Positions 1 through 11,388 are shown, numbered from the stretch's first letter. The stretch: DNA of 64,000 nucleotides from Basidiobolus meristosporus CBS 931.73 (GCA_002104905.1 MCFE01000393.1:18452-82451); one strand, 5' to 3'. Notes: generated by a model from the letters alone, not told the origin. A program made the numbers and translations.

Positions 1-2
1 CT

Positions 3-518
3 ACACAAATAGACACTCCCACGTCCACAGTAACCGTTACTACAGCTAGTCACGGTGACGGACCTGAGATATCTGTTCATACAAAAACAGTTACGTTGAC
101 TAAGCCTTCACACTTAACACAATCCACTTGGGTTCAAGGAGGCGCTGGCGGATCTGTGACCAAAGTCACAAAAACCAAAAGTCTCGGCATTTCCACCTCT
201 TCGAAAGAGACGATAACAGTGACAGTTCATGATACACCTTCCGAACTCAACTATTGTACCCCTACAACAGTTACGGCACCTCCAAAAATTGTAACTGTCA
301 AGGCACCACGTATCACAGTTACGGTGTCTTCTACTGTCACCATTTTCCGTGATAAACCCACAGGTCTACCCTGTGAAGACAATACTTACACATGTGCTAG
401 ACCAGGAATCTCCACCAGATTTGCGCAATGTGTTCATGGAAAGTGGGTTGAATTCGATTGTGCCGAGGGTACTGTGTGTAAAACCTCAGGTAACTCTGTC
501 ATTTGTGACTGGATGTAG
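3..518 (+). CDS. Secreted Thr/Val-rich protein with C-terminal CBM19-like chitin-binding domain (5' partial)
   Basis: The frame is already open at base 3, so the N-terminus and any signal peptide lie outside the window. About 115 visible residues are a Thr/Ser/Val-rich stalk (runs such as TVTVTTAS and ITVTVSSTVTIF), which looks like an O-glycosylated mucin-type linker. The last roughly 50 residues form a six-cysteine module (PCEDNTYTC...FAQCVHGKWVEFDC...GTVCK...ICDWM). Its spacing and the G-x-WV-x3-C-A-x-G-T-x-C pattern resemble CBM19, the chitin-binding domain found at the C-terminus of fungal chitinases and wall proteins. The visible part has no catalytic domain, so the protein could be a chitinase, a wall-anchored adhesin or a free chitin-binding protein. 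The frame ends at TAG. Confidence 0.7.
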   Translation, partial: TQIDTPTSTVTVTTASHGDGPEISVHTKTVTLTKPSHLTQSTWVQGGAGGSVTKVTKTKSLGISTSSKETITVTVHDTPSELNYCTPTTVTAPPKIVTVKAPRITVTVSSTVTIFRDKPTGLPCEDNTYTCARPGISTRFAQCVHGKWVEFDCAEGTVCKTSGNSVICDWM

Positions 519-847
519 GAGCCACGTTAGAATGGGAAAAGGAAATAAAGAAGTTTGACGTTATTATATACCATGATAGTCCACTTTCTTCTCACTTTCG
601 ATTCCCCACTTCAAATAATCTATGATGCCTCGTATGCATGCTAGCAAGAGACGGTGGACTATGTCGTCCTCGTCAAATGTGGGAAAGCATTGCTTCTGAA
701 CTAGATTCGCACTGTCCGAAGTAGTGTATTATGAAGATTTTATTAAAGAGATACAATATACATTCTAGTATGTCGTGTCAAGCAACATGGATATAACTGG
801 TTACGAATCTACACCCATTTACATGAATGCCCGGATATTTACAAACA
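519..847. other. Intergenic, convergent 3' ends
   Basis: This is the shared 3' flank of the CBM19-like gene (+) and the ssu1-like gene (-). It is A/T-rich and holds no supported ORF, RNA gene or repeat. Confidence 0.6.
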
Positions 848-2028
848 TTATGCATTTTGGCAGGTGGAACTATTACATTCTCGCATTTCGTTATCAGAAA
901 TCTCACCATGAAGACGATATTCATGAAGACAAGGTGCATCAAAGATTCTCCCCGAGTAGGCTCTACGTAAGGTTCTTGCGGAGACATACAGCCATACCAG
1001 AACCAGGACACAGATGAAAAATGAGCTAGGCCGCGGAAGAATCTCGAGTGTGTTGCAACAGCGATGTTTAGCGTTCCAGCGGTGTAGACCCCTAAGGGAA
1101 ACGTAAGCCCCCACCAACCCATGTTGAAGGGAACATGGGATTTGGATCGGACTGATAGAGATATCACAGCAAAGCACAAATACCACAGGCCATAGCCCCA
1201 GAGGAAAAATGCTATGATGATACATACCGTGAAGGCACTGTCACCAAATCCCGGCGCATATGTGTCGCCAATTATCTTCTGGCAAGCCCGGCCTAGTTCA
1301 ATGATCCCGTATGTACCCTGACCCAAAGGCCCTACAGGCAGAAAGGTAGTGATAATAACATCCTCTCCGGGGACATTATAGGCTACCAGTCTGTAGAAAT
1401 AGATTCCTATCACGGGGAAAGCCAGCGAAAGACCGCATCCCAAAGTGATAGCGGAAATAGTAAGGATCATGATGGCCCTGTGGCCTTCTGCCTCTAAGAA
1501 ACGAGAAAGATAACAACCAGAAGCGCCAGTAACCACAGCTGGAACAAGCGGTAGGAGCCACGACCCATTCATTATATCAATGCTGTGTTCTTGGTATATC
1601 ATCATGCAAAATGGGATGCCAAGGATGCTCAGAATTGTCAAGGAGAACTCGATCCACCAGAGAACATAAGCCAACTCGATGGCCCATGAGTGGGAGGGGA
1701 CCAGAACAAGAACAGTATAATTGGTGATGGTAGTCAACCCCATAGGTATGGTACTGAGCATCAGACTCTGATGATGCCTGAGCATTGCTGGAATCACCTC
1801 AGGGAACATGAACAGCCTAACGATAAACACGATGGAGAAGAGACTGAACATACAAACGTTGGCCAGATAGAATATGGTGCCGATGATCACCATGCCACGA
1901 AATGGGAAGGGGAAATTGGCAATGAGGATTCCAGTAATCCCGGTTCCCATGTTCACGGCAAACCATGATGGAGTGAAATGTCGGATAACCTCGCGTGGGT
2001 GTGGCAATTCGTGAAATGGCGGTTTCAT
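848..2028 (-). pseudogene. ssu1: SSU1-type sulfite efflux pump (TDT family) with an apparent one-base frameshift
   Basis: The protein has about ten hydrophobic segments and the tellurite-resistance/dicarboxylate transporter (TDT) signature: an N-terminal HFTPSWFAVNMGTGITGIL, then WWIEFSLTIL, FLPVGPLGQGTYGI and NMGWWGLTFPLGVYTAGT. In fungi this family (SSU1) exports sulfite across the plasma membrane. The frame starting at 2028 stays open to 778, but the family-like C-terminus (VLVLVWLYVSARTLRRAYSG, then IFDAPC) is in the -1 neighbouring frame and ends at 848. The switch falls at a five-A run (1017-1021, + strand), and a sixth A would join the two frames. It may be a sequencing homopolymer error or a recent inactivation. 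The alternative in-frame tail has no family resemblance. The intact product would be about 390 aa. Confidence 0.8.
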
Positions 2029-2932
2029 GGCAACAGGAAAGTGAGGTTGGGTTTCGAGGCTGTTGTGCGCGTTTTATACGCCTCTCCCAATCGACATTGG
2101 GTGTAAAGTTATACCGTTTGGCCCTATTGACCAATCTTGGTTATTCCACGCTGTATCAGATATCCGCATTCAACCAACCGATCCTTCTCCCATATGGCCA
2201 ATGACGTTGAAACCTTGGCCTTCTTACAATTGGTGCGTGATCACTACCCGACAGTTGTGCCATATTTCATTGTATGTAATAATCTATATACCCCGTGTAC
2301 TTAGCCCGCATGGCATTTGACAGTCTGGTTGTTAGTACTGTCATGTGTGGATGTTGGTGGCGAGACTGATCAATGATAAGCTGCATTGCAATTCTTTGGG
2401 CTAATCAGGTCTGCCACTACCAATTTGGTACTTTATTATTGTAGATGGTTTGCCAGTTGCCGCCATCCTCCGATGTTGCGTAGAACATCTAACCACCCTT
2501 TGGCTAGCTCTCCCTGCCCCCATGCCAGTTTGCATAGTAAAGAGTTGGGTGCATTCGTGGCAACGGCATGATGTGGTTCTGATACTGATAAACTCGCATC
2601 TTTGAGCTCGATGCACATAACTGAGCCTAACCTAGTCTGGGGATCTTTGGTGCTATGTTCGTTTTGGTTGCTGGCTTGCTTGGCGTACCTTCCGGTCGCT
2701 CGCTAGGAGCAGGGGATGAGGCCAAAGCGAGGGATGATCTATACATGTTTCCAACTACGGATCATCGAGAGGTTGGTTAGCTCTATACATGGCACTGAGA
2801 AGTATTAAGAACAAACCTGGCTTCTTTGATGGATGCTTCCTGGTCTGAGTTCCTATCTGTAAAGGAAGCCTCGTTGGACTTTGAAAAGCTGACCAAATCG
2901 GTAAATATTAGGAACCTCATTGACACAAATAT
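2029..2932. other. Intergenic: ssu1 promoter side, no gene seen
   Basis: This roughly 900-base stretch lies 5' of the ssu1-like gene and 3' of the next minus-strand gene. Six-frame ORFs here are short and lack recognisable domains. A divergent or upstream promoter for ssu1 is expected immediately above 2028. No TATA box, repeat or RNA gene could be supported. Confidence 0.5.
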
Positions 2933-3776
2933 CTACATGTTGGAATATGTACTTATGCCGGGCTTCTTTTTCCGAGCCTTTCCTGGTGAAACAAGTCGCT
3001 CCTTGGCATATTCCGCCAGGGAACTCTCTTCATCACTACTGGTTGCAGATATCTCTTCGAAATTTTGAGATGGCCTACTTTGCGGACTACGTACTGCGTT
3101 CAGCAATGCTGATACCGCTATATGCCGTGGAGTTTTCTGCTGACCTTTCTTATGTGATGGAGTAACGGTCTTTGGGGTTTTCGTAAAGTCGAGAGTATGA
3201 ATGAGACCAGCATTTTGGCCGTTTTCTTTTCTCTCTGAACTTTTGTAAACAAATTTCGATACTGGCGTGCTGCTTCGGACAGACTGATTTCGACCAGGCA
3301 TTTCATCAGCGAGCTCAATTTGGTCGACTGTTTCGGCGGCACCTTTTCTTTTCTTAACAGGAGGAGCAGCTTCGATATCGTCGAAATAGAAGGTGGGTAT
3401 ATCTAAATGGCGGAGGTAATGGTTCCGGAGAGGGCTGAGGGTGTGCGTGGGATGAACTCTCCGCTTGGCTCTCGTCTCCGCAAGTTTGGCTCCATTGGGA
3501 TACTCGGGCTGTGCTCGTGCACTTCTAACAAACCAAAAACTGGGCTTATTGACATACCAAGCCTTAGAAAGCTATAAATTAGGTTAGCGAATGGAAATAT
3601 ACAATGCGTTTCTTAGACGTTCACCGTCACTAGGAACCATAATATAACACATCCTGTTAGTTTCAGCTGGATAAACAAGTCCCCTGCAATGGAATTTGCC
3701 GCAGTTACGGAAGATCAAAACGATTTAAAGGACCTCCTAAGCACAATAGGAAGATTTACTCAACATTCTTGATCAT
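2933..3776 (-). CDS. Unknown basic, probably nuclear protein (3 exons, 229 aa)
   Basis: The spliced model has exons 3776-3760, 3683-3603 and 3524-2933, with introns of 76 and 78 nt. Phases match at both junctions and the total is 690 nt. The product begins MIKNVEGLVYPAET. It has a charged middle (ETRAKRRVHPTHTLSPLRNH, then PTFYFDDIE), a Lys-rich patch (PPVKKRKG) that could be a nuclear localisation signal, and a Ser/Thr-Pro-rich basic tail (TKTPKTVTPSHKKGQQKTPR) with likely CDK-type sites. No family was recognised; it could be a chromatin, replication or kinetochore-associated protein. Its start codon lies only about 110 bp from that of CBC2 on the other strand, so the two share a bidirectional promoter. 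Confidence 0.6.
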
Positions 3777-3884
3777 TAATTGGTGTTTTATGCATTCTTT
3801 TTTCAGGAACCGTTCCTTCACAAATACGGACAATTTGTGAAGCGCTAAGGCTGTTTATATCTTTATTTCTTGCAAAAGACAAAG

Positions 3885-4870
3885 ATGGCTAGCATTGTCC
3901 CACATCTGGCATCGCCTTCGACATATCGCGACCAACAATACCAGGTACCTTTTGACGATCTCTACCCGGCTGTGGGGCAAGACAGTAATCTGACCATCTT
4001 TTCGCCACTAGGGAACACGCTCCCAGTTGCAAAATGAGCTAGGAAACTCCACCACCATCTATGTAGGAAATCTTTCTTTTTTCACCAGCGAGGAGCAGAT
4101 CTATGAGCTATTCCAAAAGTGTGGCGAAATCAAACGTATTATCATGGGCCTAGATCGTATTCAAAAGACCCCTTGTGGTTTTTGTTTTGTAGAGTAAGTC
4201 CCTACTCCCTTCAAGCCTTTCCATTAACCTGTATACTTACTGTTCTACAAAGATACTACCATCACCAAGACGCAGTAGATTGTATGAAATACGTGAACGG
4301 AACGAAATTAGATGAACGCATAATTCGTACGGACCTTGATCCTGGTTTTAGAGAGGGACGTCAATTTGGACGTGGCCGAAGCGGCGGTCAGGTATGTGAG
4401 GAGCATTTACGCTACTTCGGATTTGTAGGCGTTAAGTGTCGAATATCAAACCAGGTTCGTGACGAATACCGTCAAGAGTACGACCCTGGCAGAGGTGGAT
4501 GGGGTCATATTCGTGCACGTCAAGAAAGAGAAAGAGAAAAGGAGCAAAAAGCCAACTACGAAGCTATTACAACCATCCCACAAGGTGCATCATTGGAATA
4601 CTCTGGAAGAAGATCAAGTAAATGCGTATCCCTTAGCTCACTTAGCATCGAACGTGTACTAAACATTATTCTAACACAGCACCTAGCAATAAGAGAGGAA
4701 GACAAGAGATGGACAGCCCACTGGCCGCGAAAAGATCAAGAGATGAGGCTCAGGTAGGAATATTCTCAGGTCTACTCAACGTCACGATGCTAATGCATGC
4801 TTTATTGTAGAATCCGAGATTTAGAGAGTCTGATGAGAAGTCTGACGAAGAAGACGATATGCAATCTTAA
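3885..4870 (+). CDS. cbc2: Nuclear cap-binding complex small subunit CBC2/CBP20
   Basis: Six exons (3885-3944, 4012-4193, 4253-4391, 4455-4617, 4680-4753, 4811-4870) give a 225-aa protein with consistent phases. An RRM occupies about residues 36-115, with RNP2 TTIYVGNL and RNP1 [12 protein letters not shown]. It is followed by the family hallmark [30 protein letters not shown] and DPGRGGWG, which in CBP20 folds onto the m7G cap. With CBP80 it forms the nuclear cap-binding complex acting in splicing, 3' processing and export of RNA polymerase II transcripts. The C-terminal tail, split over the last two small exons, is rich in Lys/Arg then Asp/Glu ([21 protein letters not shown]) and is longer than in animal CBP20, as often in fungi. 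Confidence 0.93.
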
Positions 4871-5130
4871 GCAATCCTTCAATACTGTACTTGATTTTTC
4901 CATCCCAAATATCTCTAGCTGCCGTGGGCGGTGGTTCTCATGGAGTTTGATGTTATTTTTGACAAATATCTTTCGAAATAAAAACTGAATTCATCATTTG
5001 GGATTGGGATTGGGATTTGGGGATTTCTATCGACAGATCATATGCCTAGTCCATGGGGTCACGTGAATCGGTGAAGCTATTTACACGTCAAGTCCTGTCG
5101 CTGAAACGACAGCATAGAACAACGTATAAC

Positions 5131-6481
5131 ATGGAAGAGGATTTAACAAATCTAGAGTGGCGCTTTTCAGAGTGGCTAGTGGTAAGGGAATTACTGTCAA
5201 AGTTGTAATAGCTCTTTCTTTCAATCGATCTTCCGATGCATCCCAACGTTGCTTGAGCTTTTTGGCAAGTCCCTTTTCGGAAATGCACGAATTGATAAGA
5301 GAGAGATGTCGGATCGTTAAGAAGCGCTATTCTAAAACCCCCTCGTTACGTGATATGTAGCAAGCTGGCGGATTGAACCCTCAAAATGTTTTGGAATACT
5401 TCAGTTTATCGCCGTATTGGGATCCTGAGAGCAACAATGCGATCTTGAAGATGCAGACACAATTTAACGAACTCGAACCATTAGATATGAAATTGCGGTA
5501 CATTTCTTCTGGAGCATTCCTTTTGCACTTGAAAGCTACTAAGAAGCCCTTTTTCTCAACCAAATATAGAGAAATGACTGGAATTGAATTTGTCCTGGCT
5601 CACGAGCGCTGGCCCGTATTATTTGTCATTCGAAAGCAAAGACGCCGAAGCCCCGACGAAGGTGAGTGGTCATTTACGTGGTGTATTCACCGAATCACAA
5701 GGAATGACACCACTTCAGCAATCCCTATAGCGACATACTACATTATCAACGGGAACATTTATCAATCACCAGATTTATATTCCGTCATGGCTAATCGTAT
5801 GGTACGGTCAACAATGAGCTCGGTATTGACAGACAAACCTTAAGCCTAAGCCCCAAATCCTAAACCCACCCTAGCTCACAAGCCTTACACATCTGCAAAG
5901 CGCATTTAGAGAAGCGCACAAATTTGCCGAGTTTCATCCATCCCGTGGATACAGTTGGAAAATTGAGACAGAAAAAAGCCAAAACCCTTCAGGGCAACGA
6001 GGTATGGTTGGGTTGAACGGATGGACGTGCACCACCTCAGACTAACATCCTCTCAACGCAGACAATCCTGGCGGCTCGCTGCTAAGGCAACAAGAAGTCA
6101 AGGAATATCGGAGCTGCATAGACAGAGCCATCTACACTGCTGGCATCAAGCTCCCAACTGAACAGACCAATGATGTGTCAAACAGCAAAAAAGCGGGATT
6201 AACGCTAACCTCGATTCAGTCAGTGATGAGCAAAGCGGTAAGTGGCATCATCATATCGGAATACGGCCCAGCGCATTGATCGGCCATATTTTTAATCAAC
6301 TCTAGGCAATGGCCGCGCAAAAAGCGCAGCTAGGTAAGTGCATTTAGTCAGCTAGCATGAGGCCATTCTGACCATCCAACTATTGATAGAATTGGCTGAA
6401 CAGCAGAGCCTCAAGCGTAAGAAAAGGCCAGATCAAGATCTTTCATCGCTCAGAAAGAAGAAAAAAAAGAAGAGCGATTAA
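5131..6481 (+). CDS. med6: Mediator complex subunit 6
   Basis: Eight exons (5131-5181, 5361-5497, 5570-5661, 5719-5822, 5875-6001, 6062-6237, 6306-6333, 6390-6481) encode 268 aa and keep phase throughout. MED6 motifs appear in order: LEWRFSEWL, NVLEYFSLSPYWDPESNNAI, MTGIEFVLAHERWPVLFVIR-KQRRRSP, YYIINGNIYQSPDLYSV, and LQSAFREAHKFAEFHPSRGY. The protein is a head-module subunit linking Mediator to RNA polymerase II. A Lys-rich C-terminus (KRKKRPDQ...RKKKKKKSD) is a plausible nuclear localisation signal. Introns 2 and 3 (72 and 57 nt) are multiples of three without stops, so a naive ORF reads through them. The first intron (179 nt) is unusually long for this locus. Confidence 0.92.
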
Positions 6482-7035
6482 TCTGATCCAACTGATAAAA
6501 ATCCCCATCTTTGGTACTCTACCAAAGCTCAACTATCTGATTCTTCATTAACTCGGGTGGCACAGACTATTGGTTTCATTTATTTGATGATTACCTTATC
6601 AGTAGAAAGATCGATGTTCACTACACAATATTTGACTGATTATATACATTCACTTCCATGCCTGAAAACTATCGAACTTTTCGAAATCGTCCTTTTTGTA
6701 CCAATCAAAAAATTGTCTGAATCTCGTTGGTCATGATAAAGAATGTACTTAATCTGCAAGTTGACTGATCAGATTCCAGTTCCTTCTATAATCTTTCACT
6801 TCATCACTGGTGCTTTGTATCAAATACACTTGTACACTCAATTATACATACTTTCATACTTGGCCAGTTCCATATATCCCAACTGTACGATCGCGAAGAG
6901 GCTAATCTCTAGAATCACTTCGTAGAACGAGTCCATTCGATTTCGATGAAATTTCCCTCCATTCGTTATATTACCGACTACTACTGACGCCCATTTTACT
7001 GTTCGTACATTCCTTGCCATCCCAATAATTAAACA
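6482..7035 (+). promoter_or_regulatory. sreA upstream region
   Basis: This 554-base, AT-rich region separates med6 from the iron-type GATA gene. Two partial matches to the fungal siderophore-repressor site ATCWGATAA are visible on one strand or the other: CTTATCAG near 6596 and ATCAGATTC near 6769. That would fit autoregulation, but such 7/9 matches are common by chance. No ORF with domain support is present. Confidence 0.3.
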
Positions 7036-9331
7036 ATGGTTATCACCAAAGCAACAAACACGCAGCACGATGAAGAGGCTCACAATACAAAGGAGGGCAG
7101 TAATCCTCCATTTTCCGAAAGATCAACCAGCCCCTCGAAAACCACAAAAACCAAGAAACCAGTCGAGAGTGTTGGGGTCTCTGCTACTGTATGCGCAAAC
7201 TGTGGCACCACCACAACGCCGTTATGGAGAAGAGCTCCCAACGGAGATACCATCTGTAATGCTTGTGGTATGTTGACATTCCGAAACCGATCTCCCCTGG
7301 GCTTTGTTTATTGAAATAACCTTTCTGTCTGCATAGGGTTGTACATGAAAGCTCGTAACGCAGTGCGCCCACACTGGCTCAAACGTAACACACCTAAAAA
7401 GGCATCCTGCTCCTCAGATAGCCCGGGCACTTGCCCTGGAGATGGTCACTGCAATGGAACGGGAGGATCAAAGTCTTGTAGCGGTTGTCCTGCTTTTAAC
7501 CAACATCAGATCAACCGACAATCACTCGTTTGTGCCAATTGCAGCACAACTACGACGCCATTATGGCGCAGAGACGAGTCTGGTGCGACGATTTGTAACG
7601 CATGCGGTACTTTGGTGTTTCCTTTCTTGTTTATATGATAAAGCGCTGACTCCAGACCTTTTCTCATCAGGACTATATTATAAACTGCATGGAAGGCACA
7701 GACCCGTCAGTATGAAGCGTTCTGTGATCAAACGACGCAAACGTATGGCTAACGGGTCAAACAACCCAGACGATAAAGAAAATACTGACGGAGAAGACAG
7801 CGATGATGATAAAAGCGCCAGCGAAAGATCACATCATTCTGAGCCCCCGGGAAGCCCCCCGGGGTCTCCAAAGAAGAAAGGCCCGAAGAAAGATAAGGAT
7901 GCCGCATCTAAACACGCCTCTTCGAGCCATAAGGATCACCACGACCACGATCCCAACAGCTGTAATCACGACCTTTGCCGTCAAAATGTGATGAAGGCCG
8001 GACACGTACCAGCGCTCGAGGACTATGGGAAACCTGTCTCCAAGCAATCAGAACAGAAACGTGTATCAAATAAGATATCTGGGCGAGAAAGTGAGCACAA
8101 ACCAAAGCGCAAGTATCGTCGTACCTCTGATCATCAAAATGGAGAGAATAAGCAGACGGCCGATGAATCATCTAATGGACATTCTGCGCAATGGACTTCT
8201 ATCGAAGCACAAGCTTCCAGCGGTACGGAATTGGAAGCTTCGTCATCTAACTCAAATTCCAACATCAATGCACAAGCTCATTTTCCAACCAATCCTCAAG
8301 AGCAAGCTTCACCCATAACACCGGAGAATGGGGTCCAATCTTTGCAGAAGTCATCATTAGGCCAGAACGAAGTTTCGACCTTACCTTCGAATTCACCCTC
8401 ACTTTATCCACCTATGCGGGATGCTCGTTCGCAATCACCCCATGTTCGAATGACTTCCTCTCCTCATGTATCTGCTTCATCGACTCCACCCCAGCGACCC
8501 AATCGACATGGCAGTCATGACTTTACGCTACCACCAATCTATGAGCAGCGGCCGCATCTTCCACCCATCTCCATGAGCTCGATGCCGACCAGCGTCTCAA
8601 ATCCAATGAGTTATCATACGCAAGGCTACGCTCACCCAACAGTGCAGGCGCCTGCAGTACAACCGACTCAGCAGCCTATTCGATATTCACCTAATCCTCA
8701 ACCAGCCTCAGCTGAATACTACAGCACAGGCCCATCTAGCACCCCGATCCGTCAGCCCACCAGTATTGATCAAGCCCAAGCCCAGGGAGCTAGTGGCTCA
8801 AACATTACCAAGGAGGACTTGGAAGCTCACCGAATGGAGCTGCAAAGAGAAGTCTCACATCTGAGTCTACTGTTGAGCAGGACCACCGCTATACTGGCTG
8901 GACTTGATCAAGCAGTCACTTCCAAGGAGCCGTCACGCCATGACATTCCGCCAAACGCCCCATCTCACCCAGAGGTATCCACCACTGGCCCTCCATATTG
9001 GGATGGCGGGGCTCGTGGATATCAGGTAGGACAGCCGCCTTATCCTGGTTATCAGAATCAATACTACCCCAGTGGAGTTCCAGTGTATCAAAACAATGAT
9101 GAGTTTTCCAAGCTGCGGTACTCCCAGACTCTGATGCAGCCCGTTCCACAACCTCCCTACTACCAAGCTAGCCAGCCACCCCAGCAGCCTCCATACGACC
9201 AGCGCCCACAGCCACCGAATCTCTATGGAAATCCACAGTTGCCCCCTTTGTATCCAACACACTCGCACCCACACCCACACCCACCACCCTCATCCTCTAC
9301 AGACCAACCGTCCCAGACAATCCGATATTAG
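7036..9331 (+). CDS. sreA: Siderophore/iron-responsive GATA repressor (SreA/Urbs1/Fep1 type)
   Basis: Three exons (7036-7267, 7337-7606, 7671-9331) encode 720 aa. Both introns split the final Gly codon of a zinc finger. Two GATA fingers, [19 protein letters not shown] (about residues 53-78) and [19 protein letters not shown] (about 143-168), have 17-residue loops. Between them is the diagnostic Cys-rich region, exactly C-x5-C-x8-C-x2-C (CPGDGHC..CSGC), which binds iron-sulfur or iron in Fep1/SreA/Urbs1 and makes them repress siderophore and iron-uptake genes when iron is replete. The second finger is followed by [24 protein letters not shown], typical of this family. The long tail is Pro/Gln/Ser-rich, has a His/Cys patch ([18 protein letters not shown]) and a predicted coiled coil near residues 545-583 ([19 protein letters not shown]). 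Confidence 0.93.
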
Positions 9332-9696
9332 ACCCGTAGCACACTAGCTTTATTCACTTTTTTTGTTTACAAGTCAGCATCATTACTTTTTTTGGCCATC
9401 TTCTTGTTCATATTTCCCTTCATTCCAATAGCTCCTTGCGAACCATTTCTACTAATTCCTTCCCTCAACGAGAACTCTTCTGTGAAACCGATGCGTCAAA
9501 GCTTGTATTTAAAGTTTGCCCGCTTGCCATATATAAATGAAGATTATCTTATTGAATTTGGAAACATCTTAGCCATGATTCCCAAACGGTGTGGGTTTCC
9601 TGGGACGAGCCAATCGAGGGCGACCTATGGATTCGCCTCGATTATTTAACCTCTGAGCCCCAGACGCCCTTCGCATCTCCCTCACTCTTTGTCGAA
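9332..9696 (+). promoter_or_regulatory. Sulfate permease upstream region with TATA-like box
   Basis: A TATA-like ATATATAAAT occurs at 9529-9537, about 160 nt before the chosen ATG. Shortly after it, near 9544-9552, the strand reads TTATCTTAT, an 8/9 match to the reverse of the SreA-type site ATCWGATAA. The frame upstream of 9697 is open to an ATG at 9589 (MWVSWDEP...), so the start may lie further 5'. Confidence 0.35.
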
Positions 9697-11388
9697 ATGC
9701 AACTCGGTTCTTTCCGACCGGTTCAAGTCTATTCGAAAGCCAAGCAATGGGTGCCACTACTCAGCTGGCTGCCGAAGTACAAGTGGAAGAAGGATTTCAG
9801 CTACGACCTGGTGGCGGGTTTAAGTAAGTTCCCCCGGTCCGCCGAACCGGCGTGCCCCTTGTTACAGCGGTACTGATCCGTTGCTCCTGTACAGCCTATT
9901 CGACGGTGGTGATCCCGCAAAGCATGGCGTACGCCATGTTAGCAAGTGAGTGCTTGGGTAACTTCCTGCTGACCTCCCATCCTTTACTAAGCCACCTTCT
10001 TTTCGGAAGAGTTACCGCCGGTATATGGCCTCTACACCTCCATAGTCCCCATACTGCTCTACTCCGTGTTTGGAACAAGTAGGCATCTGGTCGCCGGGAC
10101 GTTTGCGCTGACAAGTCTGATGCTGGGTGAGGCGGTGTTGAGCATACTACACACCAAGGGCCCCCTGACCCCGGAGGAATACGAGGCCGAGTTTCTGGCG
10201 ACCACCATGCGGGTCACCTTTGTCGTGGGTCTGATTCAGGTCTTGTTCAGTTTCTTGCGGGTCGGGCAGTACATCACGAAGTACCTGCTCCCGGACCCCC
10301 TCATATCCGGGTTCACCAACGCCGCCGCCATATTCATTGCAACCTCCCAGTTCCAAAATCTATTCGGGATCCGGGTGCCTGAGTACTCGGGAGTGTTCGG
10401 GCTGGTGAAGACGTGGGGCTACGTGGTGACACGTTTACACGAGACCCACCTGGCCACTTTCTCGTTGGGCTTCATGTCCATCATGACCATAGTGGCGATC
10501 AAACGTTCGGAGTCCCGTTTCCAGAAATGGTTGGCTCGAACCGAGAAGAAAGGGGGCGAAGGGCTGCCATTGATCGTCGAGGATGAGAGCGAGTGTGAGT
10601 GTGAGAGCGAGAGCGAGGAGGAGCACCGTAATCCCACACCGGTGTCAAACCATCAGAAGATCTCGACCAAAGCGAATGTGAGCACCAAAGTGCGATGCCC
10701 CCTTCCCGACATACTCCTAGTCATCCTCCTCTACACCATCATCACCTGGCTCTTCCGACTGAACGACAGATTGGACATCTCCATCATAGGACACATCCCC
10801 TCCGGGCTACCGACCCCCGCGAATTCCGCCGGATTCCTGGGCGTCCGGGACTTCTTCCTCCACGTGAAGGAGGGCTTCCTCTTGGCGATCGTCGCCTACG
10901 TGATGACCATCTCGATTGCGAAGAACTTCGCGAAGAAGGGGGGCTACCAGATCGACGGGAACCAGGAGATGTTCGCCTTGGGCCTATCCACCGCGGTGTC
11001 GAGCTTCTTCTCCGGGTACGCCAGCTGTGGTTCTCTGACCAGAACCTCGGTGATCTACACCACCGGGGGTAGATCCCAGATCGCGGCCTTCATCGGCACG
11101 CTGGTGGTGGTGATGACCGTGTTCTCCCTCACCTCGCTCTTTTACTACCTACCGAAGGCGGTGCTGGCCGGGGTGATCCTGATGGCGTGCAAAAGTCTGT
11201 TCCTGCACATGGACGAGGTGACCGGCTACTGGAAGCACCAGCGGTTCCACTTCTTCATCTGGCTAGCCACCTTCGTGGCCTCGGTCACCGTCAAAGCGGA
11301 GTTTGGCATCGCCGTGGGGATGGTCATTTCCGTTGTAGGGATAGTGCTGGAAAAGCTGTACCCGTGTCGGTCCCACCAGATCCCGTAA
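9697..11388 (+). CDS. SulP-family sulfate permease lacking a STAS domain
   Basis: Exons 9697-9823, 9895-9945 and 10010-11388 give 518 aa. SulP hallmarks are clear: PLLSWLPKYKWKKDFSYDLV-AGLTYSTVVIPQSMAYAMLAK, LPPVYGLYTSIVPILLYSVF, GTSRHLVAGTFALTS, later ISIAKNFAKKGGYQIDGNQE, and TRTSVIYTTGGRSQIA. It is a plasma-membrane anion transporter, probably for sulfate. It stops at GIVLEKLYPCRSHQIP, just after the membrane domain, whereas fungal sulfate permeases usually continue 200 or more residues into a STAS domain. An acidic loop (ESECECESESEEE, about residue 230) interrupts the membrane region. The 9697 start is preferred because MQLGSF leads directly into the conserved region, but 9589 is possible. 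It lies 365 bp downstream of sreA and converges on noxA. Confidence 0.85.

Noticed and set aside
778-1017. C-terminal extension of the ssu1 frame (WFWYGCMSPQEPYVEP... )
   Set aside because: The neighbouring frame carries the family C-terminus; this one has no resemblance to TDT transporters.
9392-9649. 85-codon hydrophobic ORF upstream of the sulfate permease
   Set aside because: No domain; it spans the sreA 3' flank and the TATA-like region of the permease.
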